Counted from the stretch's first letter, positions 33,096 to 43,123 are shown. The stretch: 64,000 bases of DNA from Magnetovibrio sp. (GCF_036568125.1 NZ_DATCTF010000010.1:496001-560000); one strand, 5' to 3'. Notes: generated by a model from the letters alone, not told the origin. Program-made: numbers and translations.

Positions 33096-35753
33096 ATGTT
33101 GGATAAGACCTATACCCCCAAAGACGTCGAAGCCCGGACCTACGAAATGTGGGAAAATTCCGGCGCATTCGCTTGCGGCCAGAAAAGGGATGGTGGCGAA
33201 AGCCAAGATGCCTACACCATCGTCATTCCGCCGCCCAACGTGACCGGCAGCTTGCACATGGGCCACGCGCTCAACAACACCTTGCAAGACATCATGATCC
33301 GTTACAACCGCATGCTCGGCAAGGATACGCTGTGGCAGCCCGGCACCGATCACGCCGGCATCGCCACGCAGATGGTGGTCGAACGCCAGATGGAAGCCGA
33401 AGGCCTGACGCGCCATGACTTGGGCCGCGACAAATTCATCGAACGGGTGTGGAAATGGAAAGCCGAAAGTGGCGGCACCATCACCGGTCAGCTGCGCCGT
33501 CTGGGCGCGTCGTGCGATTGGTCGCGCGAACGCTTCACCATGGACGAAGGTCTGTCCAAGGCGGTGCAAAAGGTGTTCGTCGAACTGCATAAGGCAGGGC
33601 TGATTTATCGCGACAAGCGCTTGGTCAATTGGGACCCGATGCTGCACACCGCGATTTCGGATCTGGAAGTCGAAAACAAAGAGCAGAACGGCAAGATGTG
33701 GTACTTCAAGTACCCCATCGAAGGCCGCGACGGCGCATTCATCACCGTCGGCACCACGCGCCCGGAAACCATGCTCGGCGACACCGGCGTGGCGGTACAC
33801 CCCGATGATGAACGCTACAAGGACCTGGTCGGCATGAATGTCGTGCTGCCGATCGTCGGGCGCCTGATTCCCATCGTCGCCGACGAATACGCCGATCCTG
33901 AAAAGGGCACCGGTGCGGTGAAGATCACGCCCGCGCACGACTTCAACGATTTCGAGGTCGGCAAGCGCTGCAAGCTCGAGGTCATCAACGTGTTGGATCA
34001 CAACGCCGCTATCAACGACGTCGCACCGGAACACCTGCGCGGCATGGATCGTTTCGAAGCGCGCGATGCGATCGTTAAGGAAATGGAAGGCCTGGGGCTG
34101 CTCGAAAAGATCGAGGAAAACCCCATGACGGTGCCTTACGGCGACCGTTCCGGCGTGGTCATTGAGCCGTGGCTGCTGGATCAGTGGTTCGTCGATGCCA
34201 AGAAGCTCGCCGTCGACGCCATCAAAGCGGTCGAGGACGGGCGCACCACCTTCCATCCGAAATCTTATGAAAACATCTACTTCGACTGGATGCGCAACAT
34301 CCAACCGTGGTGTGTGTCGCGGCAAATCTGGTGGGGCCACCAAATCCCCGCGTGGTACGGCCCCGACGGTCACCCGTTCGTCGAATACACCGAAGAGGAG
34401 GCCCGCGCCGCAGCCGAGAAGCACTACGGCGTCGCCACCGACATCACCCGCGACCCGGATGTGTTGGACACGTGGTTCTCGTCCGCGCTGTGGCCGTTCT
34501 CGACGCTCGGCTGGCCCGACGACACCCCGGAAGTGAAGCGGTACTACCCCACCGATTGCTTGGTGACGGGGTTCGACATCATCTTTTTCTGGGTTGCGCG
34601 CATGATGATGATGGGCCTGCACTTCATGAAAGAGGTGCCGTTCAAGGACGTCTACATCCACGCCCTGGTGCGCGACGAAAAAGGTCAGAAGATGTCCAAG
34701 TCCAAGGGCAACGTCCTGGACCCGCTGGAACTGATCGACCAGTTCGGCGCCGACGCGGTGCGCTTCACCATGACCAGCCAAGCGGTGCAGGGGCGCGACG
34801 TCAAACTGTCGACCAGCCGCATCGAAGGCTATCGCAATTTCGTCACCAAGATCTGGAACGCCGCGCGCTATGCGGAAATGAACGACTGCAAGCCGGTCGC
34901 CGGTTTCGATCCGGCGGGCGTCAACCTGACCGTCAACCGCTGGATCATCGGTAAGGCCGCGGAATCCGTCGCCAAGATCGAAACCGCGATCCAAAGCTAC
35001 CGCTTCAACGAAGCTGCCGACGCGGGCTATCACTTCACCTGGGGCACGTTCTGCGACTGGTACCTGGAATTCACCAAGCCGATCTTGAACGGTGACGACG
35101 AAGCCGCCAAAACCGAAACCCGCGCCACCATGGCATGGGTGTTCGATCAGGTGCTGTTGATGCTGCACCCGATCATGCCGTATGTGACCGAAGAGCTGTG
35201 GAGCCAGATTGCTCAGCGCAATTCCATGCTGATGCTGGCCGACTGGCCGCGCCTTCAGGGTCTGGAAAACGCCGACGCGGAAGCCGAGATGGACTGGGTG
35301 GTGCGCTTGATTTCATCCGTGCGCACGGTGCGTTCGGAAATGAACGTCGAGCCCAAGGTGCAGTTGACCTTGCGCTTGAAGGACGCCAGCGCGGCGACCT
35401 TGGCACGCTTGGAAACGCACCGCGATCTGATCCACCGTCTGGCGCGCATCGAAGACAGCGCCGCGCTCGAAGGCGAGGTGCAAAAGGGCTCGGTCTCGGT
35501 GGTTCTGGACGAAGCCACCGTGGTGCTGCCGATGTCCGGCATCATCGACGTGGACGCCGAAAAGGCGCGTCTGGACAAAGAGATCAAGAAGCTCGATCCC
35601 GAAATCATGAAGTACGAAAAGAAGCTTTCCAACCAAGGCTTCCTCGCCAAGGCTCCGCCGGAAGTGGTCGCCGAGCAGACCGAACGCCTGGAAGGCTTGA
35701 AAGCGGACCGCGCTAAGTTGGATGAAGCCTTCGCGCGTTTGGCAGATCTGTAA
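33096..35753 (+). CDS. valS: Valyl-tRNA synthetase
   Basis: 885 aa, class I synthetase. HIGH signature in PPPNVTGSLHMGHALNNT, valine-type WWGHQIPAW, KMSKS loop in GQKMSKSKGNVLDP and a C-terminal coiled-coil arm (about 815-885, DAEKARLDKEIKKLDPEI). The editing CP1 domain is present (TTRPETMLGDTGVAVHP). ATG 33096 matches the family start LDKTYTPKDVE; an upstream open frame lies within popZ and is not used. Confidence 0.98.
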   Translation: MLDKTYTPKDVEARTYEMWENSGAFACGQKRDGGESQDAYTIVIPPPNVTGSLHMGHALNNTLQDIMIRYNRMLGKDTLWQPGTDHAGIATQMVVERQMEAEGLTRHDLGRDKFIERVWKWKAESGGTITGQLRRLGASCDWSRERFTMDEGLSKAVQKVFVELHKAGLIYRDKRLVNWDPMLHTAISDLEVENKEQNGKMWYFKYPIEGRDGAFITVGTTRPETMLGDTGVAVHPDDERYKDLVGMNVVLPIVGRLIPIVADEYADPEKGTGAVKITPAHDFNDFEVGKRCKLEVINVLDHNAAINDVAPEHLRGMDRFEARDAIVKEMEGLGLLEKIEENPMTVPYGDRSGVVIEPWLLDQWFVDAKKLAVDAIKAVEDGRTTFHPKSYENIYFDWMRNIQPWCVSRQIWWGHQIPAWYGPDGHPFVEYTEEEARAAAEKHYGVATDITRDPDVLDTWFSSALWPFSTLGWPDDTPEVKRYYPTDCLVTGFDIIFFWVARMMMMGLHFMKEVPFKDVYIHALVRDEKGQKMSKSKGNVLDPLELIDQFGADAVRFTMTSQAVQGRDVKLSTSRIEGYRNFVTKIWNAARYAEMNDCKPVAGFDPAGVNLTVNRWIIGKAAESVAKIETAIQSYRFNEAADAGYHFTWGTFCDWYLEFTKPILNGDDEAAKTETRATMAWVFDQVLLMLHPIMPYVTEELWSQIAQRNSMLMLADWPRLQGLENADAEAEMDWVVRLISSVRTVRSEMNVEPKVQLTLRLKDASAATLARLETHRDLIHRLARIEDSAALEGEVQKGSVSVVLDEATVVLPMSGIIDVDAEKARLDKEIKKLDPEIMKYEKKLSNQGFLAKAPPEVVAEQTERLEGLKADRAKLDEAFARLADL

Positions 35754-35755
35754 GA

Positions 35756-35783
35756 AACGGTCGCGGGGGCACCGCGACCGTTA
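35756..35783 (+). terminator. Hairpin after valS, weak terminator
   Basis: AACGGTCGCGG and CCGCGACCGTT form an 11-bp perfect stem directly after the stop. Only two Ts follow, so it may act as an mRNA end stabiliser or a weak terminator. Confidence 0.55.
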
Positions 35784-35920
35784 TCCCCCGATAGTCTTAT
35801 ACTTAGCGTGCGCGAGCTAAGCAATCTATGCGATTGCTTCTCTTATTGTGGGCATCTCTTGATCGAGTCCGCCGACTGTGAGACAGTCGTTCGAATGCGG
35901 ACTGTGACCAGGGGAAGCTT

Positions 35921-36556
35921 ATGAGATTGTTGGTGCTGATTTGCGTTGTGGCGCTGGCCGCGTCATGCGCGCAGAAACCCGTTACGGCTTATCAACGCGG
36001 AAACCTTGCATATCGCGCGGGGGATTACTCAGAGGCCATGACCATCTTGAAGCCTTTGGCTGAATCCGGTCACAGCAGTGCTCAGCTCCGTGTCGCCTAC
36101 ATGTACAATGAAGGCCTCGGCGTGGCGAAAAATCGTTTCGATGCCTTGGATTGGTACTGCCGTGCGGCTCAGAGCGGTAGAGGTGCCGCGATCAACAACA
36201 TTGGATATTTTCACGAGAATGGCTTTGTCGTTGCACGCGACTTGGACAAGGCGATTGAGTGGTATCGCCTGGGGGCAAATCTGGACAATCCGTTCAGTCA
36301 GTATCAATTAGGGAAATTTTACCTGCGGGGACAATACCTGCCAAAGGATCTTGAACAAGCCTATCTGTGGCTGAATCTCGCCCATAAACAAACTTTCAGC
36401 TTGGAGCGGGATGCCGCATTGCTGATCTACGATGTAGAGCAACTGCTTACAAGCGAACAGATTATGTCTGGTGACGCCGCCGTCAAAGCGTGGAAGCCTT
36501 CTCCCTTCACCGATGAGATGGCGGCGTGGGTTCGTTCGTCCAAGGCGTGTTCATAG
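35921..36556 (+). CDS. Sel1-repeat lipoprotein (first of a tandem pair)
   Basis: 211 aa. Signal sequence with lipobox LAASC, giving a lipidated C16. Four to five Sel1-like repeats follow, marked by AYMYNEGLGVAKNRFDALDWYCRAA, YFHENG and KFYLRGQYLPKDLEQAYLWLNLA (spans shown are single repeats). The C-terminus holds AAVKAWKPSPF. Sel1 repeats are helical protein-interaction solenoids. A paralogue follows 52 bases later. Partner is unknown. Confidence 0.85.
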   Translation: MRLLVLICVVALAASCAQKPVTAYQRGNLAYRAGDYSEAMTILKPLAESGHSSAQLRVAYMYNEGLGVAKNRFDALDWYCRAAQSGRGAAINNIGYFHENGFVVARDLDKAIEWYRLGANLDNPFSQYQLGKFYLRGQYLPKDLEQAYLWLNLAHKQTFSLERDAALLIYDVEQLLTSEQIMSGDAAVKAWKPSPFTDEMAAWVRSSKACS

Positions 36557-36608
36557 ACGCCGGGTTCAAGATATGTCTATACCATTGAGCAAAAGCGCAG
36601 GGACGAAC

Positions 36609-37271
36609 ATGCGACATCTGTTTCTGATGACGATCATGGCTTTGGCCACGGCTTGCGTCCAGCAGGCGCAAACGACATTTGAGAAAGGTATGCAAGCTTA
36701 CGAGCAAGGGGATTACGAGCAAGCTTATGCGAAGATGCTGGCGCTTTCTGAGGCCGGTCGTGCCGATGCGCAATTCAACCTCGGCCAGTTTTACCGCCAG
36801 GGACATGGCACGGCACAGAATTATGTTGAAGCCATGCGATGGTACTGCCGTGCCGCTTATGGGGGCGATAAAAACGCGGTTTCATTCATAGGGGTGATGT
36901 ATGAAGACGGTTTGGGGATGCCTTCGGATCAGGTGAAGGCCATGCAATGGTATCGGATGGCTGCGGATCTGAACGCACCTTTCGGGCAACTCATTCTGGC
37001 GAGGGAGTATGCGGAGGGAGGCAGCTTGCCAAAGGATCCGGTAAAAGCCCACTTTTGGCTGAACTTACTGTTTTTGCAAGATCTTAGCTACCTTGGCCAT
37101 GACTGGGAAACCGTCCAGTATATTGATGACCTTGAAACAAAAATGACGCCGCAACAAATTCAAGCCAACACCGATGCGGTAAAGGCATGGAAACCCGTTC
37201 CGTTCGACACCCTGTTTGGGCGCATCAAATCGTCAGAGGCGTGTCGAAAAACGCTTGCGCACGTTCAGTAA
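36609..37271 (+). CDS. Sel1-repeat lipoprotein (second of a tandem pair)
   Basis: 220 aa with lipobox LATAC, again C16. Repeats include FYRQGHGTAQNYVEAMRWYCRAA, VMYEDGLGMPSDQVKAMQWY and EYAEGGSLPKDPVKAHFWLNL. It shares the WYCRAA pattern and the C-terminal AVKAWKPVPF with its neighbour, so the pair arose by duplication. ATG 36609 is chosen because it gives the lipoprotein signal; longer in-frame starts overlap the first gene. A terminator follows. Confidence 0.85.
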   Translation: MRHLFLMTIMALATACVQQAQTTFEKGMQAYEQGDYEQAYAKMLALSEAGRADAQFNLGQFYRQGHGTAQNYVEAMRWYCRAAYGGDKNAVSFIGVMYEDGLGMPSDQVKAMQWYRMAADLNAPFGQLILAREYAEGGSLPKDPVKAHFWLNLLFLQDLSYLGHDWETVQYIDDLETKMTPQQIQANTDAVKAWKPVPFDTLFGRIKSSEACRKTLAHVQ

Positions 37272-37297
37272 GAAAAGCTCCTGAAGTGTTCCAGGGT

Positions 37298-37329
37298 GGA
37301 GGGGCGAAACGACGTTTCAACCCCTCTTT
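37298..37329 (+). terminator. Intrinsic terminator after the Sel1 pair
   Basis: GAGGGG (37299-37304) and CCCCTC (37321-37326) with an inner GAAAC/GTTTC stem, followed by TTTC. Confidence 0.75.
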
Positions 37330-37345
37330 CCCCCGATCAAAAGGA

Positions 37346-37561
37346 TCAGCCGTGGCGGTAGCGATGGATGCGCATCGGGCGCACGATCTTCCTCTCCATG
37401 GCCGGTTCGAAATCGTTGAGCAAGGTACGGATGGCCTCGATCGCCTCGCCTGGGTGGGCGGTGGCGGTCGCGTGCATTTGAGGCTCCACGATGGCGGTGG
37501 CCAGGGAAAGCATCTGTGCGCCATCCGGGGGCATTGCATCAAACGGTGAGAGCTTCGTCAT
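37346..37561 (-). CDS. Hypothetical 71-aa protein
   Basis: Starts MTKLSPFDAMPPDGAQML and ends in a basic RIHRYRHG. AAGG lies 9 bases before ATG 37561; a further ATG three codons upstream is too near that site. There is no signal, membrane segment or known motif. It is divergent from the LysR gene at 37857, so the regulator might act on it. Its independent reality rests on the ribosome binding site and codon use only. Confidence 0.5.
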   Translation of the reverse strand: MTKLSPFDAMPPDGAQMLSLATAIVEPQMHATATAHPGEAIEAIRTLLNDFEPAMERKIVRPMRIHRYRHG

Positions 37562-37856
37562 CGAAGTCATCCTTATTCAAGTGTTAGGGGCGCCGCAGGT
37601 GGGGCGGGGTCAGCAGGCCCCACCTGCGGCCAACGGCCAAATCCTTGGCAGCAGAACAAGCCGTTGTGTGAGAAACCGACGCCCGCAGTGTGAGTGAGGC
37701 TGTCGCTTTCTGCGTGAAGTCAGTCTGAAGGGGATCTGCTTCGAATTAAATTTGCGCCGCAATGCATCATTATACAAACGAAATTATCTTATTACTAAAA
37801 TTTATAAATTCGATTAGAATGATCTGCGCCCAAATCTGTAATCGGGAAACGCCATC

Positions 37857-38714
37857 ATGGATGTGAACCTCGCCAAGACATTCGTCGCCGTCTACGAGAC
37901 GGGAAACTTCAACCGCGCCGCCGAAAAGCTCAACGTCACCCAATCGACGGTGAGCATCCGCATTCAAAATCTTGAACAGCAGCTCGGCCGGTCCCTGTTC
38001 GTGCGCTCGCGTGCAGGCACGGAATTGACAGTCGCGGGCCAGCGTTTTTACCCTCATGCCACCCATCTGCTGCGCATCTGGCAGCAGGCGCGTCACGACT
38101 TGGTGTTGCCGGAAACGATTCGCGACGTGTTTTCCATTGGCGGTCAGTTCACCTTGTGGGATGAGCTGCTGCTCAGTTGGCTGCCGTGGATGCGCCAAAC
38201 CCTTCCCGAAGTCGCGTTACGCGCGGAAGTGGGTTTTCCCCAAGACTTGATCAAACAGCTGCAAGAGGGCTTGCTGGACATCGGCGTGATGTACACGCCC
38301 CAGGCGCGCGGTGGCTTGACGATCGAAGAATTGCTCAAGGACAAGTTGGTGTTGGTGTCGACCAGCGCCGAAGGCGGCGGGCCGGGTACAGACGGCTACG
38401 TGTTCATCGACTGGGGGCCGGAATTTCAGGCCGAACACGACATGGCCTATATGGACAGCACCTACCCGGCGATCTCCGTCAGTCAAGGCATGCTCGGCTT
38501 GCAGCACATTCTCAACTGCGGCGGTTCGGGCTACCTGCCCAAACGCTTCGTGCAAAAGCAGGTCGATGCCGGACGATTGACCCGCGTTGCCGATGCGCCG
38601 TCGTTTTCGCGCGCGATCTACATGATCTATCCCACTGAACGCGCCGAGGGAGAACGGTTCGCCCAGGCCCTGTCGGGATTGCGGGCTGTGGCGGCCAAAC
38701 GTCAAGCGGATTGA
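37857..38714 (+). CDS. LysR-family transcriptional regulator
   Basis: 285 aa. N-terminal winged helix with FVAVYETGNFNRAAEKLNVT and QSTVSIRIQNLEQQLGRSLF; C-terminal substrate-binding domain with the WDELLLSWLPWMR and GLLDIGVMYTP blocks. It faces a DsrC-type gene across a shared terminator and diverges from a small hypothetical gene. The upstream 280 bases are AT-rich with no clean T-N11-A site that I can assign. Effector is unknown. Confidence 0.93.
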   Translation: MDVNLAKTFVAVYETGNFNRAAEKLNVTQSTVSIRIQNLEQQLGRSLFVRSRAGTELTVAGQRFYPHATHLLRIWQQARHDLVLPETIRDVFSIGGQFTLWDELLLSWLPWMRQTLPEVALRAEVGFPQDLIKQLQEGLLDIGVMYTPQARGGLTIEELLKDKLVLVSTSAEGGGPGTDGYVFIDWGPEFQAEHDMAYMDSTYPAISVSQGMLGLQHILNCGGSGYLPKRFVQKQVDAGRLTRVADAPSFSRAIYMIYPTERAEGERFAQALSGLRAVAAKRQAD

Positions 38715-38734
38715 ACCGCAACCAAATTGCCAAC

Positions 38735-38768
38735 AAAAAAGGGGATGGCTGGTTGAGCCATCCCCTTT
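38735..38768. terminator. Bidirectional terminator between lysR and dsrC-like gene
   Basis: GGGGATGGCT (38741-38750) and AGCCATCCCC (38756-38765), 10-bp perfect stem with a 5-base loop, A-run left and T-run right. Confidence 0.92.
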
Positions 38769-38791
38769 GATTATTTGTCGCCGTAGACGAC

Positions 38792-39082
38792 TTAGACGCA
38801 GCCGGTCGGCTTGGGCAAGCCGCCCCATTTGCAGATCAGTTTCATCGGTCCGGTTTCGAACACGTTGAACAGTTCTTTCTTGTCCACGCCCATCGCTTTG
38901 GTGAAGTTGCGGATGGCGGGCACGGTGCCGTTTTCGTCGTACATGCGACGCGCGGCTTCGATGTAGCCCATGATTTCGTCGGTGATTTCGCGGCCGTCGC
39001 GCTTGGCGATTTCGGCGGCGATTTCAGGCGTCCATTGGTCGCGGTTCAGCAAGAAGCCTTCACCATCGGTTTGAAAATCCAT
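38792..39082 (-). CDS. DsrC/TusE-family sulfur carrier with both C-terminal cysteines
   Basis: 96 aa. The end reads LICKWGGLPKPTGCV, with C84 and C95 eleven residues apart. That two-cysteine arm is the mark of true DsrC, which forms a trisulfide with dissimilatory sulfite reductase; TusE keeps only the last Cys. AGGAGG lies before ATG 39082, a very strong site. No dsrAB, tusBCD or sox gene is in the window, so the partner is elsewhere. A role in sulfur oxidation, sulfur relay or gene regulation is open. Confidence 0.88.
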   Translation of the reverse strand: MDFQTDGEGFLLNRDQWTPEIAAEIAKRDGREITDEIMGYIEAARRMYDENGTVPAIRNFTKAMGVDKKELFNVFETGPMKLICKWGGLPKPTGCV

Positions 39083-39236
39083 GTGTCCCTCCTGGGTAAC
39101 AATATCGGTTTTGCCCGCTGGCGAAAAATACCAAGGGCTGTTACCTGACTAAATAAGTCGGAATTAAGCGGCGTTCAAGCTCTATATGAGAAAAAACGCA
39201 TGTAAAAGGCGATTTATCGCAAAAATTAGAGCGTTT

Positions 39237-39782
39237 TTAGATCGTTTGATCGCTGTCGGCGAATTCGCGCAGCATGATGATCACGTCCAACGCGGGCGGA
39301 TTCTCGCAACCGGCTTGGGTGAGCATGCAGTGAATCTGACCGCGATGATGGGTTTGATGATTGAACAGGGTCAGAAAAACGTGTCGTGCGGGCGAGGCGT
39401 GTTTGGGGCCACCAGCCAGGGAACGATAGCGCACCTCGCCGTTAAGACCGCCGTCGAGGCCGACCGACAACCGGTCCACCAGTCGCACGATATGTTCGTC
39501 CATGGCGGTGCGGGCAGATTTCAGCGCCGCGAAGTCGTCATGGAGAATCTCGTCGAGGCTTTTGATCCCTGAATATTCGCCGATGACGCGGCTGGTCCAC
39601 ACCCGGTCGCCGACCAAGATGTGGTTCAGCGTGGCGTGAATGGAGCCGAAAAAGGCGCTCCGATCCAGGCGATATTCATCGTCAGAAAGCGTTGCGACAC
39701 AGTCGTAGAGGCGCTGGTTGGCCCAGCGGTTGTACCGCGCCATGATTTGCAAATCATTCAAGGAATCGATGTGCTCGCTCAT
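39237..39782 (-). CDS. DinB-family putative metalloenzyme
   Basis: 181 aa four-helix bundle. YNRWANQRLYD opens the family pattern; the three metal-binding histidines fit LNHILVGDRVW and FNHQTHHRGQIH. DinB/YfiT proteins include thiol-dependent transferases (bacillithiol, mycothiol, glutathione) and DNA-damage genes. ATG 39782 gives the family start MSEHIDSLNDL; the upstream extension is unlike the family. Confidence 0.88.
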   Translation of the reverse strand: MSEHIDSLNDLQIMARYNRWANQRLYDCVATLSDDEYRLDRSAFFGSIHATLNHILVGDRVWTSRVIGEYSGIKSLDEILHDDFAALKSARTAMDEHIVRLVDRLSVGLDGGLNGEVRYRSLAGGPKHASPARHVFLTLFNHQTHHRGQIHCMLTQAGCENPPALDVIIMLREFADSDQTI

Positions 39783-39938
39783 GGCGATACGGTACTGCGT
39801 AGAATTTGTGTAATCAATATAAATGGGTGGACCGTGTCGCACGATAAAGTCGTTGAAAGGGGCTTGAAATGATGCGCTACTAATCCCATTTTCGCTGTGT
39901 TAAATCCCCCACACTGTTTGAACCGTATCGGAGCGACC

Positions 39939-40337
39939 ATGAGCTATCACTTCACCGTCACCTTGGACTGCACCTTCGACGAAGCCATCGAAAAAGCCAC
40001 GGCGGCGCTTAAGGAAAAGGGCCTCGGCGTGCTGACCACCATCAACGTGCAGAACGCCATGAAGGAAAAGTTGGGCGAAGACATCAAACCCTACACCATC
40101 CTCGGCGCGTGCAGCCCCAAGCACGCCTTCAAGGCCATCTCGGCGGAAAACAAAATCGGTGTGATGTTGCCGTGCAACGTTTTGGTCCAGCAGCGCGACG
40201 ACGGCAAGATTGAAGTCTCGATCGTCGATCCGATCGCGTCCATGGCGGCCATTCAAAACGAGTCGCTCGGCGCGGTGGCGATGGAAGTTCAGGACCTGCT
40301 CAAGGCCGTTGCAGCCGACCTCGAAGCGGCGGCTTAA
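39939..40337 (+). CDS. DUF302-domain protein
   Basis: 132 aa. MSYHFTVTLDCTFDEAIEKA and the ILGACSPKHAFKAIS block match DUF302, with VMLPCNVLV following. The fold is known but function is not; members occur near thiosulfate or copper genes. CGGAG lies 5-9 bases before ATG 39939. No signal peptide is present. A terminator follows. Confidence 0.9.
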   Translation: MSYHFTVTLDCTFDEAIEKATAALKEKGLGVLTTINVQNAMKEKLGEDIKPYTILGACSPKHAFKAISAENKIGVMLPCNVLVQQRDDGKIEVSIVDPIASMAAIQNESLGAVAMEVQDLLKAVAADLEAAA

Positions 40338-40360
40338 GCGTTAAACATCCGCTTGATTGA

Positions 40361-40395
40361 TGGGGCGTCGTCGGCAATTGGCGACGCCCCGTTTT
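40361..40395 (+). terminator. Intrinsic terminator after the DUF302 gene
   Basis: GGGGCGTCG (40362-40370) and CGACGCCCC (40382-40390) with GTTTTC after the stem. Confidence 0.8.
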
Positions 40396-40421
40396 CATTT
40401 GGGTGTGATAGTATCCCGGCC

Positions 40422-40943
40422 ATGAAAAGCGTCGTGCGTGCCTGTGCCTTGGTTTTGCTCGCGATCGTCCTGTGGGGCGGCGTGCATCCGGCCATGGCGG
40501 CGAACGGCGATTTGGTCGAGGTCTTCATTGACGCCCGCGAACCGGCTTACGTCATCTATCAAGGCGTGGCCGAGGACACTGCATTGGCCGCACGCCAGGA
40601 AATGGCGGGCTATGCGACGTTGGAAGGCATTTCATTGGTGCCATGGGCGCAGTTCAGCGCCAACGTGCGTGCATTCATCGCGCCGGGCATCGTCAAAAAC
40701 GAATATCCCGGCGAGCGCACCGCACTGGGGCTGTTGGCGCTGCTCAAGGCGCATCCGGGACGGCCGGTAGCGATCACCTGGAACGGCGGCATCGCGACGA
40801 CGTTTTTCGATTTTCAGCACGCCGTCGAGGTGTATGAGGCCTACCTGGAAAACGCCGCCGGATACGAAAACAGCCGCCGCGAACGCAACGAAGACGACCC
40901 GCTGGACCCCGATACGCAAATCAGGGCCATGCTCGGCGGTTGA
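40422..40943 (+). CDS. Exported hypothetical protein
   Basis: 173 aa. Signal peptide at residues 1-26 (core ALVLLAIVLWGG, cleavage AMA/AN). The mature part has EVFIDAREPAYVIYQGVAED and FIAPGIVKNEYPGERTALGLLALLKAHPG, and no cysteine or known catalytic motif. I do not recognise the family. It follows the DUF302 terminator and precedes ilvD by about 140 bases, apparently alone. Confidence 0.7.
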   Translation: MKSVVRACALVLLAIVLWGGVHPAMAANGDLVEVFIDAREPAYVIYQGVAEDTALAARQEMAGYATLEGISLVPWAQFSANVRAFIAPGIVKNEYPGERTALGLLALLKAHPGRPVAITWNGGIATTFFDFQHAVEVYEAYLENAAGYENSRRERNEDDPLDPDTQIRAMLGG

Positions 40944-41084
40944 TATCTGGGATGAAAATAGCCGTTTCCAGGAACCGGAAAGGGCGAGGTGCAGGGCATT
41001 TTCGCACTGGCAATTGTTGCCGCCGACCGTTATTTTTCGATCAACACAACGGCTTTCAAGCCTTTCAGCTTAAGGATTTAGATC

Positions 41085-42938
41085 ATGCCCGAATATCGCT
41101 CCCGCACCTCGACCCACGGCCGCAACATGGCGGGCGCGCGCGGCTTGTGGCGCGCCACGGGCATGCAGGACGGCGATTTCGGCAAGCCGATCATCGCGGT
41201 GGTCAACTCGTTCACCCAGTTCGTGCCCGGTCACGTGCATCTGAAGGACCTGGGCCAAATGGTGGCGCGTGAAATCGAAGCGCACGGCGGCGTGGCCAAG
41301 GAATTCAACACCATCGCGGTCGACGACGGCATCGCCATGGGCCACGACGGCATGCTCTATTCGCTGCCTTCGCGCGAAATCATCGCCGACAGCGTCGAGT
41401 ACATGGTCAATGCGCATTGCGCCGACGCGATGGTGTGCATTTCCAACTGCGATAAGATCACGCCGGGCATGATGATGGCGGCGATGCGCTTGAACATTCC
41501 CGCCGTGTTCGTGTCCGGCGGACCGATGGAAGCAGGCAAGGTGGTGGTCAACGGCGAGGAAATCGCCGTCGATCTGATCGACGCCATGATCCAGGCCGCC
41601 GACCCCAACGTTTCGGACGAAACGGTGATGGATTTCGAACGCGCCAGCTGCCCCACCTGCGGCTCGTGCTCGGGCATGTTCACCGCCAACTCGATGAACT
41701 GTCTGGCCGAAGGCTTTGGCTTGGCGTTGCCGGGTAACGGCTCTTTGCTGGCCACCCACGCTGCGCGCAAGGACCTGTTCTTGGAAGCCGGCCGCATCGT
41801 CATGGAAATCACCAAGCGCTATTACGAAGACGGTGACGAAAGCGTCCTGCCGCGTAACTTGGGCGGCAAAAAAGCATTTGAAAACGCCATCGCGCTGGAC
41901 ATCGCCATGGGCGGTTCGACCAACACCGTGCTGCACATTCTGGCCATCGCCAACGAAGGCGAGGTCGATTTCACCATGAAAGACATCGACGCCATGAGCC
42001 GCCGCGTTCCGCATTTGGCCAAGGTCGCACCGTCGACCCAGTTGTTCCACATGGAAGACGTGCACCGCGCCGGCGGCATCATGGGCATCATGGCGGAACT
42101 GGACCGCGCCGGGTTGATCCACCGCGACGTCGCTACTGTGCATTCCAAGACCTTGGGCGACGCTCTGGATCGTTGGGACATCATGAACACCGACGATGAG
42201 TTGGTGAAAGCCTTTTACCGCGCCGCCCCCGGTGGCGTGCCGACCCAGGTCGCGTTCAGCCAAAACAGCAGCTACGAGACTTTGGATACCAACCGCGAAT
42301 TGGGCTGTATCCGTGACAAGCAACACGCTTACAGCGCCGACGGCGGTTTGGCGGTGCTGTATGGCAACATCGCCGAAAACGGCTGCATCGTGAAAACCGC
42401 AGGCGTCGACGCGTCAATCCTGACCTTCAAGGGCCGCGCGCGCATCTGCGAAAGCCAAGACGAGGCGGTGGAGAAAATCCTCGCCGGCGACATCGTTGCG
42501 GGTGACGTGGTGCTGGTGGTTTACGAGGGCCCCAAAGGCGGTCCCGGCATGCAGGAAATGCTCTATCCGACCAGCTACCTGAAATCGATGGGCTTGGGCA
42601 AGGACTGCGCGCTGCTCACCGACGGGCGTTTTTCCGGTGGATCGTCGGGACTTTCGATCGGTCACGTATCCCCCGAAGCGGCCGAAGGCGGGGCCATCGG
42701 CTTGGTTGAAGAAGGCGACATCATTGAAATCGACATCCCCAACCGTTCCATCAACGTTGCGGTCGGTGATGAGGTGCTGTCCGCACGCCGCGACGCCATG
42801 GTCGCGCGTGGCGCGAAGGCCTGGAAACCGACCAAAGACCGCCCGCGTAAAGTCAGCGCGGCGTTACGCGCTTATGCCGCGCTGGCGACCAGCGCGGACC
42901 GTGGCGCGGTTCGTGATGTCAGCCAGGTCGAAAGCTGA
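41085..42938 (+). CDS. ilvD: Dihydroxy-acid dehydratase
   Basis: 617 aa, full length. Fe-S ligands are in [11 protein letters not shown] and [19 protein letters not shown]. The C-terminal domain has [21 protein letters not shown]. IlvD makes 2-keto acids for valine, isoleucine and pantothenate. AAGGA precedes ATG 41085. It is of the E. coli long type. No other ilv gene adjoins it. Confidence 0.98.
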   Translation: MPEYRSRTSTHGRNMAGARGLWRATGMQDGDFGKPIIAVVNSFTQFVPGHVHLKDLGQMVAREIEAHGGVAKEFNTIAVDDGIAMGHDGMLYSLPSREIIADSVEYMVNAHCADAMVCISNCDKITPGMMMAAMRLNIPAVFVSGGPMEAGKVVVNGEEIAVDLIDAMIQAADPNVSDETVMDFERASCPTCGSCSGMFTANSMNCLAEGFGLALPGNGSLLATHAARKDLFLEAGRIVMEITKRYYEDGDESVLPRNLGGKKAFENAIALDIAMGGSTNTVLHILAIANEGEVDFTMKDIDAMSRRVPHLAKVAPSTQLFHMEDVHRAGGIMGIMAELDRAGLIHRDVATVHSKTLGDALDRWDIMNTDDELVKAFYRAAPGGVPTQVAFSQNSSYETLDTNRELGCIRDKQHAYSADGGLAVLYGNIAENGCIVKTAGVDASILTFKGRARICESQDEAVEKILAGDIVAGDVVLVVYEGPKGGPGMQEMLYPTSYLKSMGLGKDCALLTDGRFSGGSSGLSIGHVSPEAAEGGAIGLVEEGDIIEIDIPNRSINVAVGDEVLSARRDAMVARGAKAWKPTKDRPRKVSAALRAYAALATSADRGAVRDVSQVES

Positions 42939-43123
42939 CACGAAGTCGAAATCAGATGAGATTTTTGCGTTTTCGCCGTCTTGCAGAGGTGGCGGAGACG
43001 CAATTCTCACAAAAAACGACGTAAAATTTTCCCCGATGTTAAAATAAGCGTTCTTGAAATTCTCGTGTAGAGCGTGTGGTGCGATGGGCTGGCCAATCTC
43101 GTCGATACCTTGGTTTGCCTTTG

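Noticed and set aside
33075-35168. Open frame of about 700 codons on the minus strand opposite valS
   Set aside because: Same composition artefact opposite a complete synthetase; no ribosome binding site or domain.
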